DNA of 18,465 bases from an uncultured Collinsella sp. (GTDB lineage Bacteria > Actinomycetota > Coriobacteriia > Coriobacteriales > Coriobacteriaceae), in the NCBI GenBank assembly GCA_900542125.1, contig UQMO01000047.1, positions 1-18,465 on the forward strand, written 5' to 3'. Shown here in pieces: positions 7,656-15,225 of this stretch; the first letter of the stretch is position 1, and the number at the start of each line of letters is the position of its first letter. The notes below the pieces were generated by a model that searched no databases, was not told the DNA's origin, and saw nothing but the letters and a program-made list of their open reading frames with translations. The translations under genes and the position numbers were made by a program.

Positions 7656-9131
7656 ATGGCAAACTACAGTCCACAACACTTTGAGCCTCGGGCTAAGGCC
7701 GTCAACGTCAAGGGCGTTGCCAACCGCGCCGTCGCAACCGTTTTGACGGCGGGCCTCATTGCTCAGCCGCTCATGTCGCCGCTGGCGGCAATCGCCGCAC
7801 CGTCAACCGATAACGGCGATTCTGTTCAGGGGGGGGGTAGTTCTGTAGAGAATACCGTTGCCGCCGGTAACCAAGCGGTCGTAAAGACGGCTGCCCAGCT
7901 GGCCGAGGAGTCGGCAAAGCAGCTCAAGGACGCTCAGGCCGCCTACGATGCCGCCCAGAAGAAGGCCGACGCGGCGGGCCAGTCTCAAAAGCAGGCGCAG
8001 CAGCAAAAGAATCAGGCCTCGCAGGCCGTGACCGATAACGCCGCCGAGCAGAACGAGGCCGAGGTAGCCGCGCTTCAGGAGAAGATTGACGAGCTCAAAG
8101 CCGCCGTCGAAAAGACCGAGCGGCAGCAGAAGAAGCTGGGCGACCTGAACGATCAGCTCGATCAAGCCAACAAGAGTGTCGAGGATAAGACCCAGGCGCT
8201 CAAGGACGCCAAGGCAAAGCAGGATGAGGCCAAGAAGGCCCTCGACGATGCCCAGGCCAAGCTCGAGGCCATGGGTATGGACGAGTACGAGGCCGCCAAG
8301 AAGGCCGTCGAGGACGCGCAGGCAAAGCTCGATGACGCCAATAAGGCCGTTGCTACTGCACAGGCCAATCTGGACCAGGCCAAGGCTGCCGAGGCCAGCG
8401 CTCAGCAGGAAAAGCAGAATACCGAGGCAGCTTTGACGACTGCCCAGGCCAAGAAGCAGGAGACTGCCGCTGCTCTCGCAGCCGCAACCACCGCGCGCGA
8501 TAACGCCCAGCAGAAGTTCAACCAGGCGCAGGCCGCGCTCGATGCTGCCGTCTCGGGTACGGGTGTTGACCTGAGTGCGCTTGAGGCCGCCAAGAAAGCT
8601 GCTGCTGGTGAGCTCAAGACCGCGCAGGCGGAGCTCAATGCCGCGACGGATGCCGACGCCACCGCACAGACAAATCTGCAGGCCGCCCAGGCTGCCGTCG
8701 CTGCCGCGCAGGAGAAGGCCAACGCCGCCAACGCTGCCGTGGCATCTGCCCAGTCTGCATACGATGCGGCAAACAAGGAGTACAAGGACGCGGCCAGTAA
8801 GCGTGACGCCGCGAAGACGGCATACGAGCAGGCCCAGCAGACCGAGGCCGACAAGAAGGCTGAGTACGACCGACTCGTCGAGATTCGTCAGCAGAAGAGC
8901 AACGAGTTCGATCAGGCTCGTGCTGAAGTAACCGACGCGCACAATGCATACGACGCCGCAAACGCCGAGGTCGAGAAGCTTAACCAGCAGATTGCCGACC
9001 TCAAGTCGAACATGACCGTTGACCAGGAAGTCATCAGTCAGGGTATGTTCGGCTTCATGAACTACATCATCGGCGGCAGCCAGTTCACAGCCACGCAGAA
9101 AAAGAACGCCAGGATGCCGTATCGACGTTGA
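7656..9131 (+). CDS. Cell-wall surface protein, N-terminal part: signal peptide and Ala-rich coiled coil (frameshifted gene)
   Basis: First half of a gene that a -1 frameshift near 9104 splits from its second half; this frame ends after 491 codons. Residues 1-48 are a long Sec-type signal peptide with a hydrophobic stretch ending in PLAAIAA, probably cut before P49. A nine-G tract (7829-7837) encodes Gly-rich residues 58-61. Residues about 75-465 form an almost continuous Ala/Lys/Gln/Asp heptad-like coiled coil with A-x-x-A-x-x-x-A spacing (for example 'AKKAVEDAQAKLDDANKAV'), as in long fibrillar surface proteins of Gram-positives. The last six residues (RMPYRR) are out-of-frame noise, and the true sequence continues QDAVSTLTGADDKAEW in the -1 frame. 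Codon use is uniform up to the break. The corrected protein would be about 1151 residues. Confidence 0.88.
   Translation: MANYSPQHFEPRAKAVNVKGVANRAVATVLTAGLIAQPLMSPLAAIAAPSTDNGDSVQGGGSSVENTVAAGNQAVVKTAAQLAEESAKQLKDAQAAYDAAQKKADAAGQSQKQAQQQKNQASQAVTDNAAEQNEAEVAALQEKIDELKAAVEKTERQQKKLGDLNDQLDQANKSVEDKTQALKDAKAKQDEAKKALDDAQAKLEAMGMDEYEAAKKAVEDAQAKLDDANKAVATAQANLDQAKAAEASAQQEKQNTEAALTTAQAKKQETAAALAAATTARDNAQQKFNQAQAALDAAVSGTGVDLSALEAAKKAAAGELKTAQAELNAATDADATAQTNLQAAQAAVAAAQEKANAANAAVASAQSAYDAANKEYKDAASKRDAAKTAYEQAQQTEADKKAEYDRLVEIRQQKSNEFDQARAEVTDAHNAYDAANAEVEKLNQQIADLKSNMTVDQEVISQGMFGFMNYIIGGSQFTATQKKNARMPYRR
7829..7837 (+). repeat. Homopolymeric G9 tract, candidate phase-variation switch
   Basis: Nine consecutive G lie in the surface-protein gene, about 10 codons after the predicted signal-peptide cut. 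With nine G the frame is open (V-Q-G-G-G-S-S). With ten G the next codon after the tract is TAG. With eight G a TAG comes four codons on (GTA GTT CTG TAG). Slippage by one base in either direction would therefore switch the gene off. Confidence 0.9.
8807..8827 (+). repeat. 21-bp perfect direct repeat, copy 1 (copy 2 at 9961-9981)
   Basis: The same 21 bases, starting CGCCGCGAAGACGG and ending CATACGA, occur here and at 9961-9981. They encode AAKTAYE and AAKTAYD in the two coiled coils that flank the CAP domain. The copies are 1154 bases apart, which becomes 1155 (385 codons) once the one-base frameshift between them is corrected. Confidence 0.85.
9099..9131 (+). other. Frameshift junction inside the surface-protein gene
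   Basis: Frame 0 reads CAG AAA AAG AAC GCC AGG and stops at 9131. The -1 frame reads GAA CGC CAG GAT GCC GTA TCG from 9104 and continues to the anchor. The switch occurs at or after an A5 run followed by G (9099-9104). Losing one A (A6 to A5) or one C near 9109 would create it. A ribosomal -1 slip on AAG would give the same joined peptide, KKERQDAVSTL. The current data cannot tell an assembly indel, a true mutation and recoding apart. Confidence 0.85.
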
Positions 9132-11110
9132 CCGGTGCCGATGACAAGGCCGAATGGTATGACCAGTACGTCGATCAGGACATGTCTCGCGACACCAACC
9201 CGCTTTCCCTGGAGCAGATGCGCAACGCCCTGACATATCTCGACACCCAGAACAACCTCCGCAAGGCGAACGGCCAGTCGGCGCTCAGCGTCAGCCTCCG
9301 CATGACTGTGGCAGCCGCCCTCAATACATCATATTCATCGAACATCTGGGGACACTCGAACTGCTACTTCGACAACGGTGAAAACCTTGCCGGCGGAGGC
9401 GGTGCATATACCGGCGGCGAGACCGAGGACACCCTCGGCTGGCCCTATACCGGCCTCTACACCCAGGAGAAAGAGGCATTCGATAAGTACGTCGCGCAGT
9501 ATGGCGACAAACTCGGTAGCCACCGATATGATTCCTACTATATCTACCAGCACTACAACAGCATCTATCATGAGTGCGGGCATTATCTCAACATTATCGA
9601 TGCCGGTGCGAAGGCTATCGGCATCGCGACCGGTAGCGGCAAGAACACCGATTCCGAGGTAACCATATTCGATTACAGTGCTGATGACACTCAGGCTGAT
9701 TTCACTGTCTCCGAGTTCAAGAAGCTCCTCAACGACTACATCGATTCCGCCTACAACGCAGGCGGTACGCAGGAGCAGAAGGAGCAGCTGAAGCAGCTTC
9801 AGAACAAGCTGGTAGATGCGCAGAAGAACTTCGGGGCTGCTGGAACGGCTTATTCTAACGCATTGGATAAGCAAGAAAGCGCTCGCGACGCCTATACCGC
9901 GGCCGACACGAACGTGAACACCGCCAAGGGTGAGTACGAGAAGGCTAAGTCCGGCACCGCCGCCGCGAAGACGGCATACGACGCCGCGAAGGACGCACTC
10001 GGCGGAATTGACATCGAGTCCCTCAAACAGAACCTCGATGCCGCCAAGGGCGAGGCCGCTACTGCCCAGGCAGCTCTCGATAAGGCAAACGCCACGCTTG
10101 CTGACAGCAAGACGAAGGCAGCCGAGGCCGCTGCTCACAAGGCGAAGGCTCGCAGCGCCCGCGACGCCGCCAAGGTAAAGTCCGATCAGGCCAACGAGGC
10201 GTATGACAACGCTACTGCTTCGGTCAAGGACCTTGCCGCCAAGTGCGATGCCGCCAAGACGGATCTTGCGAACAAGCAGGGCACGCTTAACGATGCCAAG
10301 AAGGCCGACGACACTGCCCAGGCTGGCGTTGACAAGGCTCAGGCCGCAGATGTGCACGCCGCGACCGCTCTTTCGGGCGCCAAGCAGGCAGTTGCCGCCA
10401 AGACGCAGACCCTGTCCGACGCACAGGCGAAGGCCAAGGCCGCCGAGGACGAGCTTGCCACCGCGAACAAGGCCTTCGAGCGCTTCGCCGGTGCCCAGAA
10501 GGCGGTCGACGACGCCAAGGCCGCCTATGACGCTGCCGTCGCCGGTGTCGCCGATGCCCAGAAGCAGCTCGAGGCCGCCAACGAAGCCGTCGTCGATGCG
10601 AACCTCGATATCGTCAAGGCCAAGGCCGAGCTTGCCAACGATGAGGCACTCAAGGCCGATCTTGAGGCTGTCGACCATAAGGCATCCCTTGCCGCGGGCA
10701 CGACGGGCAACGAGAAGCTGGTCAAGCTGAACGCTGCCTACGCTCGCTACAAGGCTGCCGTCGATGCTGCCGCTGGTCTCAAGGCTGCTCTGAGCGATGC
10801 CGATGCCAAGCTGTCCGATGCCAACGACGCCTATGCCGCCGCGCTTGCCGAGCTTGGCGATGCCAAGGATGCCCTGGCTGCCGCGCAGGCCGAGTACGAC
10901 AAGTATCATCCCAAGGCTGAGCCGCAGACCAAGGCTCAGGTTGCGCAGGCTGCTGCAAAGGCTCCTGTCGCCAAGAAGAAGGCAACGTCGGCCGCGCTCG
11001 CCCAGACTGGCGACAATTCCGCTCTTGCGGGCGAGGTGTTCGTCATCGGCGGTATCACCCTCGTGGCCGCTGGTGTGACGCTGAGCGATCGTCGTCGCAA
11101 GCAGATGTAG
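9128..11110 (+). CDS. Cell-wall surface protein, C-terminal part: CAP/SCP domain, coiled coil, LAQTG sorting signal (frameshifted gene)
   Basis: Second half of the 7656 gene. The TTG at 9128 is only the first usable codon; coding in this frame really begins by 9110 or a little earlier. Residue numbers refer to the joined protein. Residues about 515-690 form a CAP/SCP (PR-1-like) domain. The four cavity residues can be proposed as H567 (WGHSNC), E576 (GENLAGG), E605 or E607 (TQEKEAFD) and H643 (ECGHYLN), and the 'GHYLNIIDAGAKAIGIA' strand is characteristic. A second Ala-rich coiled coil covers about 705-1100. The end is a sortase signal: LAQTG (1115-1119, Ala replacing the usual Pro), hydrophobic 1126-1144 and basic RRRKQM. 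The domain order recalls SEC10/PgrA-type surface proteins. A likely role is adhesion or interaction at the cell surface; the ligand is unknown. Confidence 0.9.
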   Translation: MTGADDKAEWYDQYVDQDMSRDTNPLSLEQMRNALTYLDTQNNLRKANGQSALSVSLRMTVAAALNTSYSSNIWGHSNCYFDNGENLAGGGGAYTGGETEDTLGWPYTGLYTQEKEAFDKYVAQYGDKLGSHRYDSYYIYQHYNSIYHECGHYLNIIDAGAKAIGIATGSGKNTDSEVTIFDYSADDTQADFTVSEFKKLLNDYIDSAYNAGGTQEQKEQLKQLQNKLVDAQKNFGAAGTAYSNALDKQESARDAYTAADTNVNTAKGEYEKAKSGTAAAKTAYDAAKDALGGIDIESLKQNLDAAKGEAATAQAALDKANATLADSKTKAAEAAAHKAKARSARDAAKVKSDQANEAYDNATASVKDLAAKCDAAKTDLANKQGTLNDAKKADDTAQAGVDKAQAADVHAATALSGAKQAVAAKTQTLSDAQAKAKAAEDELATANKAFERFAGAQKAVDDAKAAYDAAVAGVADAQKQLEAANEAVVDANLDIVKAKAELANDEALKADLEAVDHKASLAAGTTGNEKLVKLNAAYARYKAAVDAAAGLKAALSDADAKLSDANDAYAAALAELGDAKDALAAAQAEYDKYHPKAEPQTKAQVAQAAAKAPVAKKKATSAALAQTGDNSALAGEVFVIGGITLVAAGVTLSDRRRKQM

Positions 11111-11176
11111 CGTTTCGAGCGTAGTTTCTGCAACGAACTTCAATTCATAACGGGACCGTCTCGTTAGCCAAACGAT

Positions 11177-11218
11177 AAGGCCGGCGCGCTGTTAAACGCA
11201 GCGCGCCGGCCTTTCTTT
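11177..11218 (+). terminator. Strong terminator after the surface-protein gene
   Basis: A perfect 15-bp stem (11177-11191 with 11199-11213) has a 7-base TTAAACG loop and is followed by a T-rich tail (CTTTCTTTG). It lies 67 bases after the stop codon at 11108-11110. Confidence 0.92.
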
Positions 11219-11229
11219 GTTTCGATATC

Positions 11230-11269
11230 AAAAAGCCCGGTCAGCAGCCGTGAAAGCTACCGGCCGGGC
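11230..11269 (-). terminator. Terminator for the minus-strand OPT transporter gene
   Basis: Read on the minus strand, GCCCGGCCGGTAGC (11269-11256) pairs with GCTGCTGACCGGGC (11248-11235) with two G-U pairs and one mismatch around a 7-base loop, and ends in TTTTT (11234-11230). It begins 42 bases after the transporter stop and sits back to back with the plus-strand terminator. Confidence 0.82.
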
Positions 11270-11310
11270 AAGCCGTAGGCAATATGGTTGCTGTCGAGCA
11301 GCTGCTCAGC

Positions 11311-13014
11311 TTAGCCCAGCAGGCTTAAGCCCACGGAGACAAACGCCAGGATAACGCCGACGATGGACTCGCCGCCGAGCAGGCCGCTGGCAACGACCAG
11401 ACCCTGTTCCTGGAAGGCGGCGTCCTTGGCGGCCTTCTCCTCGTCCGAAAGACCGGCCGTGGCGTCGCGGTGAGCGGCCCACTTGTCGTAGGCGAGCTTG
11501 ACGCAGGAGCCCAAGAAGGCCGTGAGCGACATGTAGAACGGCAGGTACACGCCCAGGCCGATCATCATGGCCGGAATGCCGAGCCAGTACATGACGATGC
11601 CGGCGATAAAGCCGCCCACGAACCACGGCACGCTCGGGATGCCCGAGACCATGGTGGCGACCACGCTGGCCTGTGCGGCCACGAAGCTCTTGTCGGGGCC
11701 AAAGGCGTCCGGGCCATAGGCGGTGACGAGTGCGACCATGACGGCGGCGGCGACCAGAGCGCCCACGATGCCGCCGATGGCCTGGCCGATCCACTGCGCG
11801 CGCGGGTTGGTGCCCAGCACGGCGCCGGCCTTAAAGTCGTTCATGACGTCGCCCGCAAGGCCGCACGCCACGGCAACGATGCCGGCGATAAAGAACAGCT
11901 TGACCTGAGCGATCTGGGCAAAAGCAGCCACGATGAGCATGACGATGAGGCCAAAGATCTCCATGGGGTCGATACCCGTCTGGCCGCAGCTCTGCGCGCT
12001 CATGATGGTGGTGACAAAGGTGAACAGCGTGACGATGACAGCCGGAACGGGGCCAAGGTCGAGCACGATGGCGATGATCACGGCGATGGCGGCAGCGCCC
12101 AGGCCGATGATGCCGGCGTCGAGCTTAAGGGAGCCCGAGATGAGCGACTGCTCGTCGGTGTCGGTGGAGCTATCGGCAGCAAGACCGCGGACGATGCCGG
12201 CGACCTGCGGCAGGATGTCCTTGAGGACGACGGCGACGCCAAAGCCCATCATGAGGCCCATGCCCAGGGACTTGACGATGCCCTGCGCGGTCACAACATC
12301 GAACAGACCGGCAGCGGTGCCGCCCACGATGATGCCAAAGTTGCCCAGCAGGGCGCCGGCAAACCAGAAGGCGACCGGGGCGAAGCCCACGAGGAAGCCG
12401 ACGGAGAGCAGCATGGGCGAGTTGTAGATGCCAAAGGTCACGCCGGGGATGTTGAGCGTGCATAGCATGCTGGGCACCACGCCCAGAGCGTCGCGAAGCA
12501 CGCTGTAGATGCCTGCGATGGCCATGGAACCAAAGAGCTGCTTGCCGGTTTTGCCGCCAGCCTCGGTCGCGCGCAAGGTCTGAGCTGCGGCGTTGCCGGT
12601 GGGGAACTCAAGCGCGGCGTCCACGATAAAGTGACGGTGGATGAGTGCCGTGGCCAGCAAGCCCAGGATGGTGCCGGCGAGTGCCACGATAAACATGTCG
12701 AGCCAGCTGATCTGGTCGGCATAGCCCAGCATCCAGGCGCCCGGGATGGTAAACGCCAGACCGCCGGCGACCATGGCGCCTGCGGACATGATGGTGTGGG
12801 TGACGTTTGCCTCGTTGAGGCTGGCGTTGCCCATGAGCTTAAGGAAGAACAGCGAGATGACGGCAGCGAAGACGATCGGCCAGGGGAGTGCGCCCATCTT
12901 GAGGGCGGTGTAGGCCGAGCTTGCCGTGATGATCACGCAGCCAAGGACACCGATGACGACGCCGCGCAGCGTGAGTTGCCCGCGCATCGAAGCGCGGTTC
13001 GAGGGATTGCTCAT
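11311..13014 (-). CDS. OPT family oligopeptide/metal-chelate transporter
   Basis: 567 residues, with ATG 13014 preceded by AAAGGAG at 8 bases. A polytopic inner-membrane protein with about 14 hydrophobic segments. OPT-family hallmarks visible are 'SLNEANVTHTIMSAGAM' near residue 64, 'ALEFPTGNAAAQTLRATEAGG' near 133-153, 'GLAGDVMNDFKAGAVLGTNP' with 'RAQWIGQAIG' directly after it in the second half, and 'MYWLGIPAMMIGLGVYLPFY' near the end. Members import small peptides or metal-chelate complexes by proton symport. The substrate cannot be read from the sequence. Length is near that of the prokaryotic branch (about 550-650 residues). It stands alone, convergent with the surface-protein gene and divergent from coaX. 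A short acidic linker (SSTDTDEQS) marks the centre between the two halves. Confidence 0.92.
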   Translation of the reverse strand: MSNPSNRASMRGQLTLRGVVIGVLGCVIITASSAYTALKMGALPWPIVFAAVISLFFLKLMGNASLNEANVTHTIMSAGAMVAGGLAFTIPGAWMLGYADQISWLDMFIVALAGTILGLLATALIHRHFIVDAALEFPTGNAAAQTLRATEAGGKTGKQLFGSMAIAGIYSVLRDALGVVPSMLCTLNIPGVTFGIYNSPMLLSVGFLVGFAPVAFWFAGALLGNFGIIVGGTAAGLFDVVTAQGIVKSLGMGLMMGFGVAVVLKDILPQVAGIVRGLAADSSTDTDEQSLISGSLKLDAGIIGLGAAAIAVIIAIVLDLGPVPAVIVTLFTFVTTIMSAQSCGQTGIDPMEIFGLIVMLIVAAFAQIAQVKLFFIAGIVAVACGLAGDVMNDFKAGAVLGTNPRAQWIGQAIGGIVGALVAAAVMVALVTAYGPDAFGPDKSFVAAQASVVATMVSGIPSVPWFVGGFIAGIVMYWLGIPAMMIGLGVYLPFYMSLTAFLGSCVKLAYDKWAAHRDATAGLSDEEKAAKDAAFQEQGLVVASGLLGGESIVGVILAFVSVGLSLLG

Positions 13015-13173
13015 ATAAAACTCCTTTGCGTATATCCGCTTCCCCCGGGAGCGTCGTTACGGATACGGCGCGGGAAGTCGGGTTACCAAGGGCCGCCGCA
13101 TGAGCTCGCAAACGACCGCGCACCAGTATAGCGGCAAGGTAGTCATTTTGGGATGACTGGTTTAGGTAGGCGA

Positions 13174-13179
13174 TATACT
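13174..13179 (+). promoter_or_regulatory. Possible -10 box for coaX
   Basis: TATACT lies 27 bases before the coaX start, within a gap shared with the divergent transporter gene. No good -35 hexamer is found at 16-18 bases; TTGGGA at 13148 is 20 bases away. Weak support only. Confidence 0.3.
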
Positions 13180-13206
13180 GCTGGGCAGACGAAAGGAGCG
13201 CCGACG

Positions 13207-14058
13207 ATGCTTAATGGGTGCGCATATATATTGACGGTCGACGTGGGCAACACGTTCATTCGCTTTGGCCTGTTTGCCGAGGATTCGGCCGCGGCGCAGG
13301 AGTGCCCGCTTGCGACGTGCGAGATCACGACGCCGTCGAGCATTACGGCAGACGAAGCGCGTATGCGTCTCGCTCAAGTCATGGCCGCGCTGGCGGCTGA
13401 TGCGGGCATGCCCGGCGCGCTCGTGCCCACGGCGGCCGTGCTGAGCTGCGTGGTGCCGGCGCTCGAACGCCCATGGAAGGCGGCGCTTTCCCGTACTTGC
13501 ACGGGACGCGTGCTCACCGTGGGGCCGGGCCTCAAGACCGGCATGCCCGTGCACTACGACGACCCGGCCGAGATCGGCCCCGACCGCATCGCCGATGCCG
13601 TGGCGGCACGCGCCGTCTACGGCTCTCCCTGTATCGTGATCGACCTGGGTACGACGACCAATATCGAGGTCATCGACGCGCACGGTACCTTTGTGGGCGG
13701 CGTCATCGCGCCGGGTCTGGCGCTCGGCGCCCGCTCGCTTTCGGCGGCTGCGGCGCGTCTACCCCAGGTCGAGCCCTCGGCACCGACGCATGTGATCGGC
13801 CGTAACACGCGCGAGGCCATGCGCTCGGGAGTGGTCTTGGGCGAGGTAGCCCGCATCGACGGCATGCTCGACATGGTGCTTGCCGAGATGCGCGCGACCA
13901 AGGCCGCGGGGGAGGATGGCGTGCCCATCGTCATTACCGGCGACGATGCCGAGGCGCTCGCGGCGTTGGTCGGCCACAGCCTGACGGTAGATGACGCACT
14001 GACGCTGCGGGGTCTCGCCGAGCTCTACCGCATCAACCAAAAGCCCCGCCGCGTGTAA
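13207..14058 (+). CDS. coaX: Type III pantothenate kinase
   Basis: 283 residues from ATG 13207, which has GAAAGGAG 8 bases upstream. An in-frame ATG at 13153 would add 18 atypical residues and lacks such a site. It phosphorylates pantothenate with ATP, the first step of CoA synthesis, in the cytosol. Type III (ASKHA-fold) motifs are in order: DVGNT (12-16, phosphate-1), GPDR (124-127, pantothenate site), DLGTTT (146-151, phosphate-2), GGVIAPG (164-170) and 'IGRNTREAMRSGVVLG' (197-212). The usual GADR reads GPDR and DFGTAT reads DLGTTT, both conservative. Length is slightly above the family norm of about 255-260 residues. It is transcribed away from the transporter gene, and the next gene starts 84 bases downstream. 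Confidence 0.94.
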   Translation: MLNGCAYILTVDVGNTFIRFGLFAEDSAAAQECPLATCEITTPSSITADEARMRLAQVMAALAADAGMPGALVPTAAVLSCVVPALERPWKAALSRTCTGRVLTVGPGLKTGMPVHYDDPAEIGPDRIADAVAARAVYGSPCIVIDLGTTTNIEVIDAHGTFVGGVIAPGLALGARSLSAAAARLPQVEPSAPTHVIGRNTREAMRSGVVLGEVARIDGMLDMVLAEMRATKAAGEDGVPIVITGDDAEALAALVGHSLTVDDALTLRGLAELYRINQKPRRV

Positions 14059-14099
14059 AAGTGAGGGCGCCGGTGGGACAAACGCCTCCACCTTTCACC

Positions 14100-14108
14100 T
14101 GCTACAAT
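14100..14108 (+). promoter_or_regulatory. Possible extended -10 promoter for the dCMP deaminase gene
   Basis: TGCTACAAT contains a TGn extension and a TACAAT -10 hexamer ending 34 bases before the chosen start. No clear -35 is present, which is allowed for extended -10 promoters. An upstream ATG at 14107 would overlap this box, another reason to prefer the start at 14143. Confidence 0.4.
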
Positions 14109-14142
14109 GGGTCAAACTATTGCGATTACGGAGGTGTCTGCC

Positions 14143-14667
14143 ATGTCGGACGATCTTCATCAAACTTCGTCAGGCAAGCGCCTGGACGTCATTAGCTGGG
14201 ACGAGTTCTTTATGAGCGTGGCCATCGCCGCGCAGCGTCGCAGCAAGGACCCCAACACGCAGGTGGGTGCGTGCATCGCCAGCACCAACCACCGCATCCT
14301 TTCGGTGGGCTACAACGGTACGCCCTCAGCGCTCAACGACGACTTTTTCCCGTGGGGTACGAGCGACGACCCGCTGCAGGACAAGCACAACTACGTGGTC
14401 CATGCCGAGGCCAACGCCGTGCTCAACTACCGTGGCTCGCTCAAGGACCTCGAGGGTTCCACGGTCTACGTCACGCTGTTCCCGTGCCACGACTGCGCCA
14501 AGATTTTGGCGCAGGTGGGCGTGGGCGAGGTTGTCTACCTGGACAACAAGTACGCCGACACCGATGATGGGCGCATCAGCCGCCGCATCCTCGACTCCTG
14601 TGGCATCAGCTACCGCCAGGTTATCGTCGATGTTCACATCGGCACCGAGGGGCAGGCTCAGCAGTAG
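14143..14667 (+). CDS. dCMP deaminase (ComEB-like cytidine/deoxycytidylate deaminase)
   Basis: 174 residues from ATG 14143, with GGAGGTG just upstream. It is a zinc deaminase converting dCMP to dUMP, which feeds dTTP synthesis. Zinc site: H87 and the catalytic E89 in HAEANA, then C115 and C118 in PCHDC, the standard H-A-E / P-C-x-x-C layout. Other family signatures are 'WDEFFMSVAIAAQRRSKDP', 'TQVGACI' and 'GYNGTP' (substrate loop), with 'VVYLDNKYADTDD' after the zinc site. Length agrees with bacterial dCMP deaminases. It sits between coaX and the NifU-like gene on the same strand, with gaps of 84 and 170 bases, so it may have its own promoter. Confidence 0.93.
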   Translation: MSDDLHQTSSGKRLDVISWDEFFMSVAIAAQRRSKDPNTQVGACIASTNHRILSVGYNGTPSALNDDFFPWGTSDDPLQDKHNYVVHAEANAVLNYRGSLKDLEGSTVYVTLFPCHDCAKILAQVGVGEVVYLDNKYADTDDGRISRRILDSCGISYRQVIVDVHIGTEGQAQQ

Positions 14668-14799
14668 CGCGTGGCAACGCCAGCTGGCGGCAAAACAGCC
14701 AAAAGAGACCCGTCCCAAATTGACCGCTCGTGAAAGTCGTGTCCGCACGCATGGCTGGCGCCTAAGCGGGTACATGGCTGTAGTAACATAGCCCCTGTC

Positions 14800-14815
14800 C
14801 GCGGGCGCGCCCGCG
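14800..14815. repeat. 16-bp perfect GC palindrome in the leader of the NifU-like gene
   Basis: CGCGGGCGCGCCCGCG is fully self-complementary and ends 8 bases before the ribosome site GAAAGGAG. It has no T-run, so it is not a terminator. It could be an operator or could hinder ribosome entry. Confidence 0.5.
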
Positions 14816-14837
14816 TAATTGTGAGAAAGGAGCCCCT

Positions 14838-15116
14838 GTGGCTGTTAACGAAGAGCTGCTTAAGAAGGTTCTTGAAGAGATTCGCCCCAACCTGCAGGCC
14901 GACGGCGGCGATATGGAGTATGTGGGCGTTGACGACGAGGGCGTCGTCAAACTGGAGCTGCAGGGCGCTTGCGCCGGCTGCCCCATGAGCTCGCTGACCC
15001 TGTCCATGGGTATTGAGCGCATCCTGAAGGAGCATGTGCCCGGCGTTACCCGTGTCGAGCAGGTCAATGCCTCCGGCGAGACCGACGACCTGTACGACGA
15101 GTACGCGCCGTTCTAA
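14838..15116 (+). CDS. NifU C-terminal-domain iron-sulfur protein (Nfu-like)
   Basis: 92 residues with a GTG start at 14838 and GAAAGGAG 5 bases before it. The protein is essentially only the NifU_C domain: 'VLEEIRPNLQADGGDMEYVG' (11-30) and 'GACAGCPMSSLTLSMGIER' (43-61), with the cluster-binding pair C45-x-x-C48. Such short Nfu proteins dimerise, hold a [4Fe-4S] cluster across the two CxxC motifs and pass it to target enzymes. In this window the dehydratase/activase fusion is an obvious Fe-S enzyme, but a specific link is only conjecture. The C-terminal extension (about 76-92) is acidic. A 109-base gap with a stem-loop separates it from lgt. Confidence 0.92.
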   Translation: MAVNEELLKKVLEEIRPNLQADGGDMEYVGVDDEGVVKLELQGACAGCPMSSLTLSMGIERILKEHVPGVTRVEQVNASGETDDLYDEYAPF

Positions 15117-15165
15117 GATGCGAAAGCTGCGGACGGCATACTCCGCATAGACGTTACGCCCAAAT

Positions 15166-15200
15166 ATGCGGCTGCGAGCGCAAGGCCCGCGGCCGCATTT
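15166..15200 (+). terminator. Stem-loop between the NifU-like gene and lgt, possible weak terminator
   Basis: ATGCGGCTGCG (15166-15176) pairs with CGCGGCCGCAT (15188-15198), with one G-U pair and an 11-base loop. Only a short TTT follows, so termination would be weak. A second, smaller 6-bp hairpin lies just upstream (15128-15147). Confidence 0.4.
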
Positions 15201-15225
15201 GTATGTAGGGAGCAGGGGGACCGAT

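Noticed and set aside
7534..7746. A 70-codon frame beginning in the divergent gap
   Set aside because: It has no ribosome site, overlaps the signal-peptide region of the surface protein in another frame, and its tail is the shadow of that gene.
7656..11110. Repetitive DNA in the stalk regions as a CRISPR-like or tandem-repeat array
   Set aside because: The apparent repeats are degenerate Ala-rich heptads at the protein level, without a fixed DNA unit or spacers.
7803..11143. Long minus-strand open frames (about 477 and 602 codons) opposite the surface-protein gene
   Set aside because: They are the complement of Ala-rich coiled-coil codons (GCC, GCA), giving Leu/Gly/Arg/Ser-rich low-complexity translations without motifs.
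11470..12465. A 331-codon plus-strand frame inside the OPT transporter
   Set aside because: The Asp/His/Gly/Ala-rich translation is a shadow of the minus-strand membrane protein, which has clear family motifs.
14678..14689. 12-bp palindrome CGCCAGCTGGCG after the dCMP deaminase gene
   Set aside because: No T-run follows and no partner site is seen. In GC-rich DNA such a dyad is not strong evidence of a terminator or operator.
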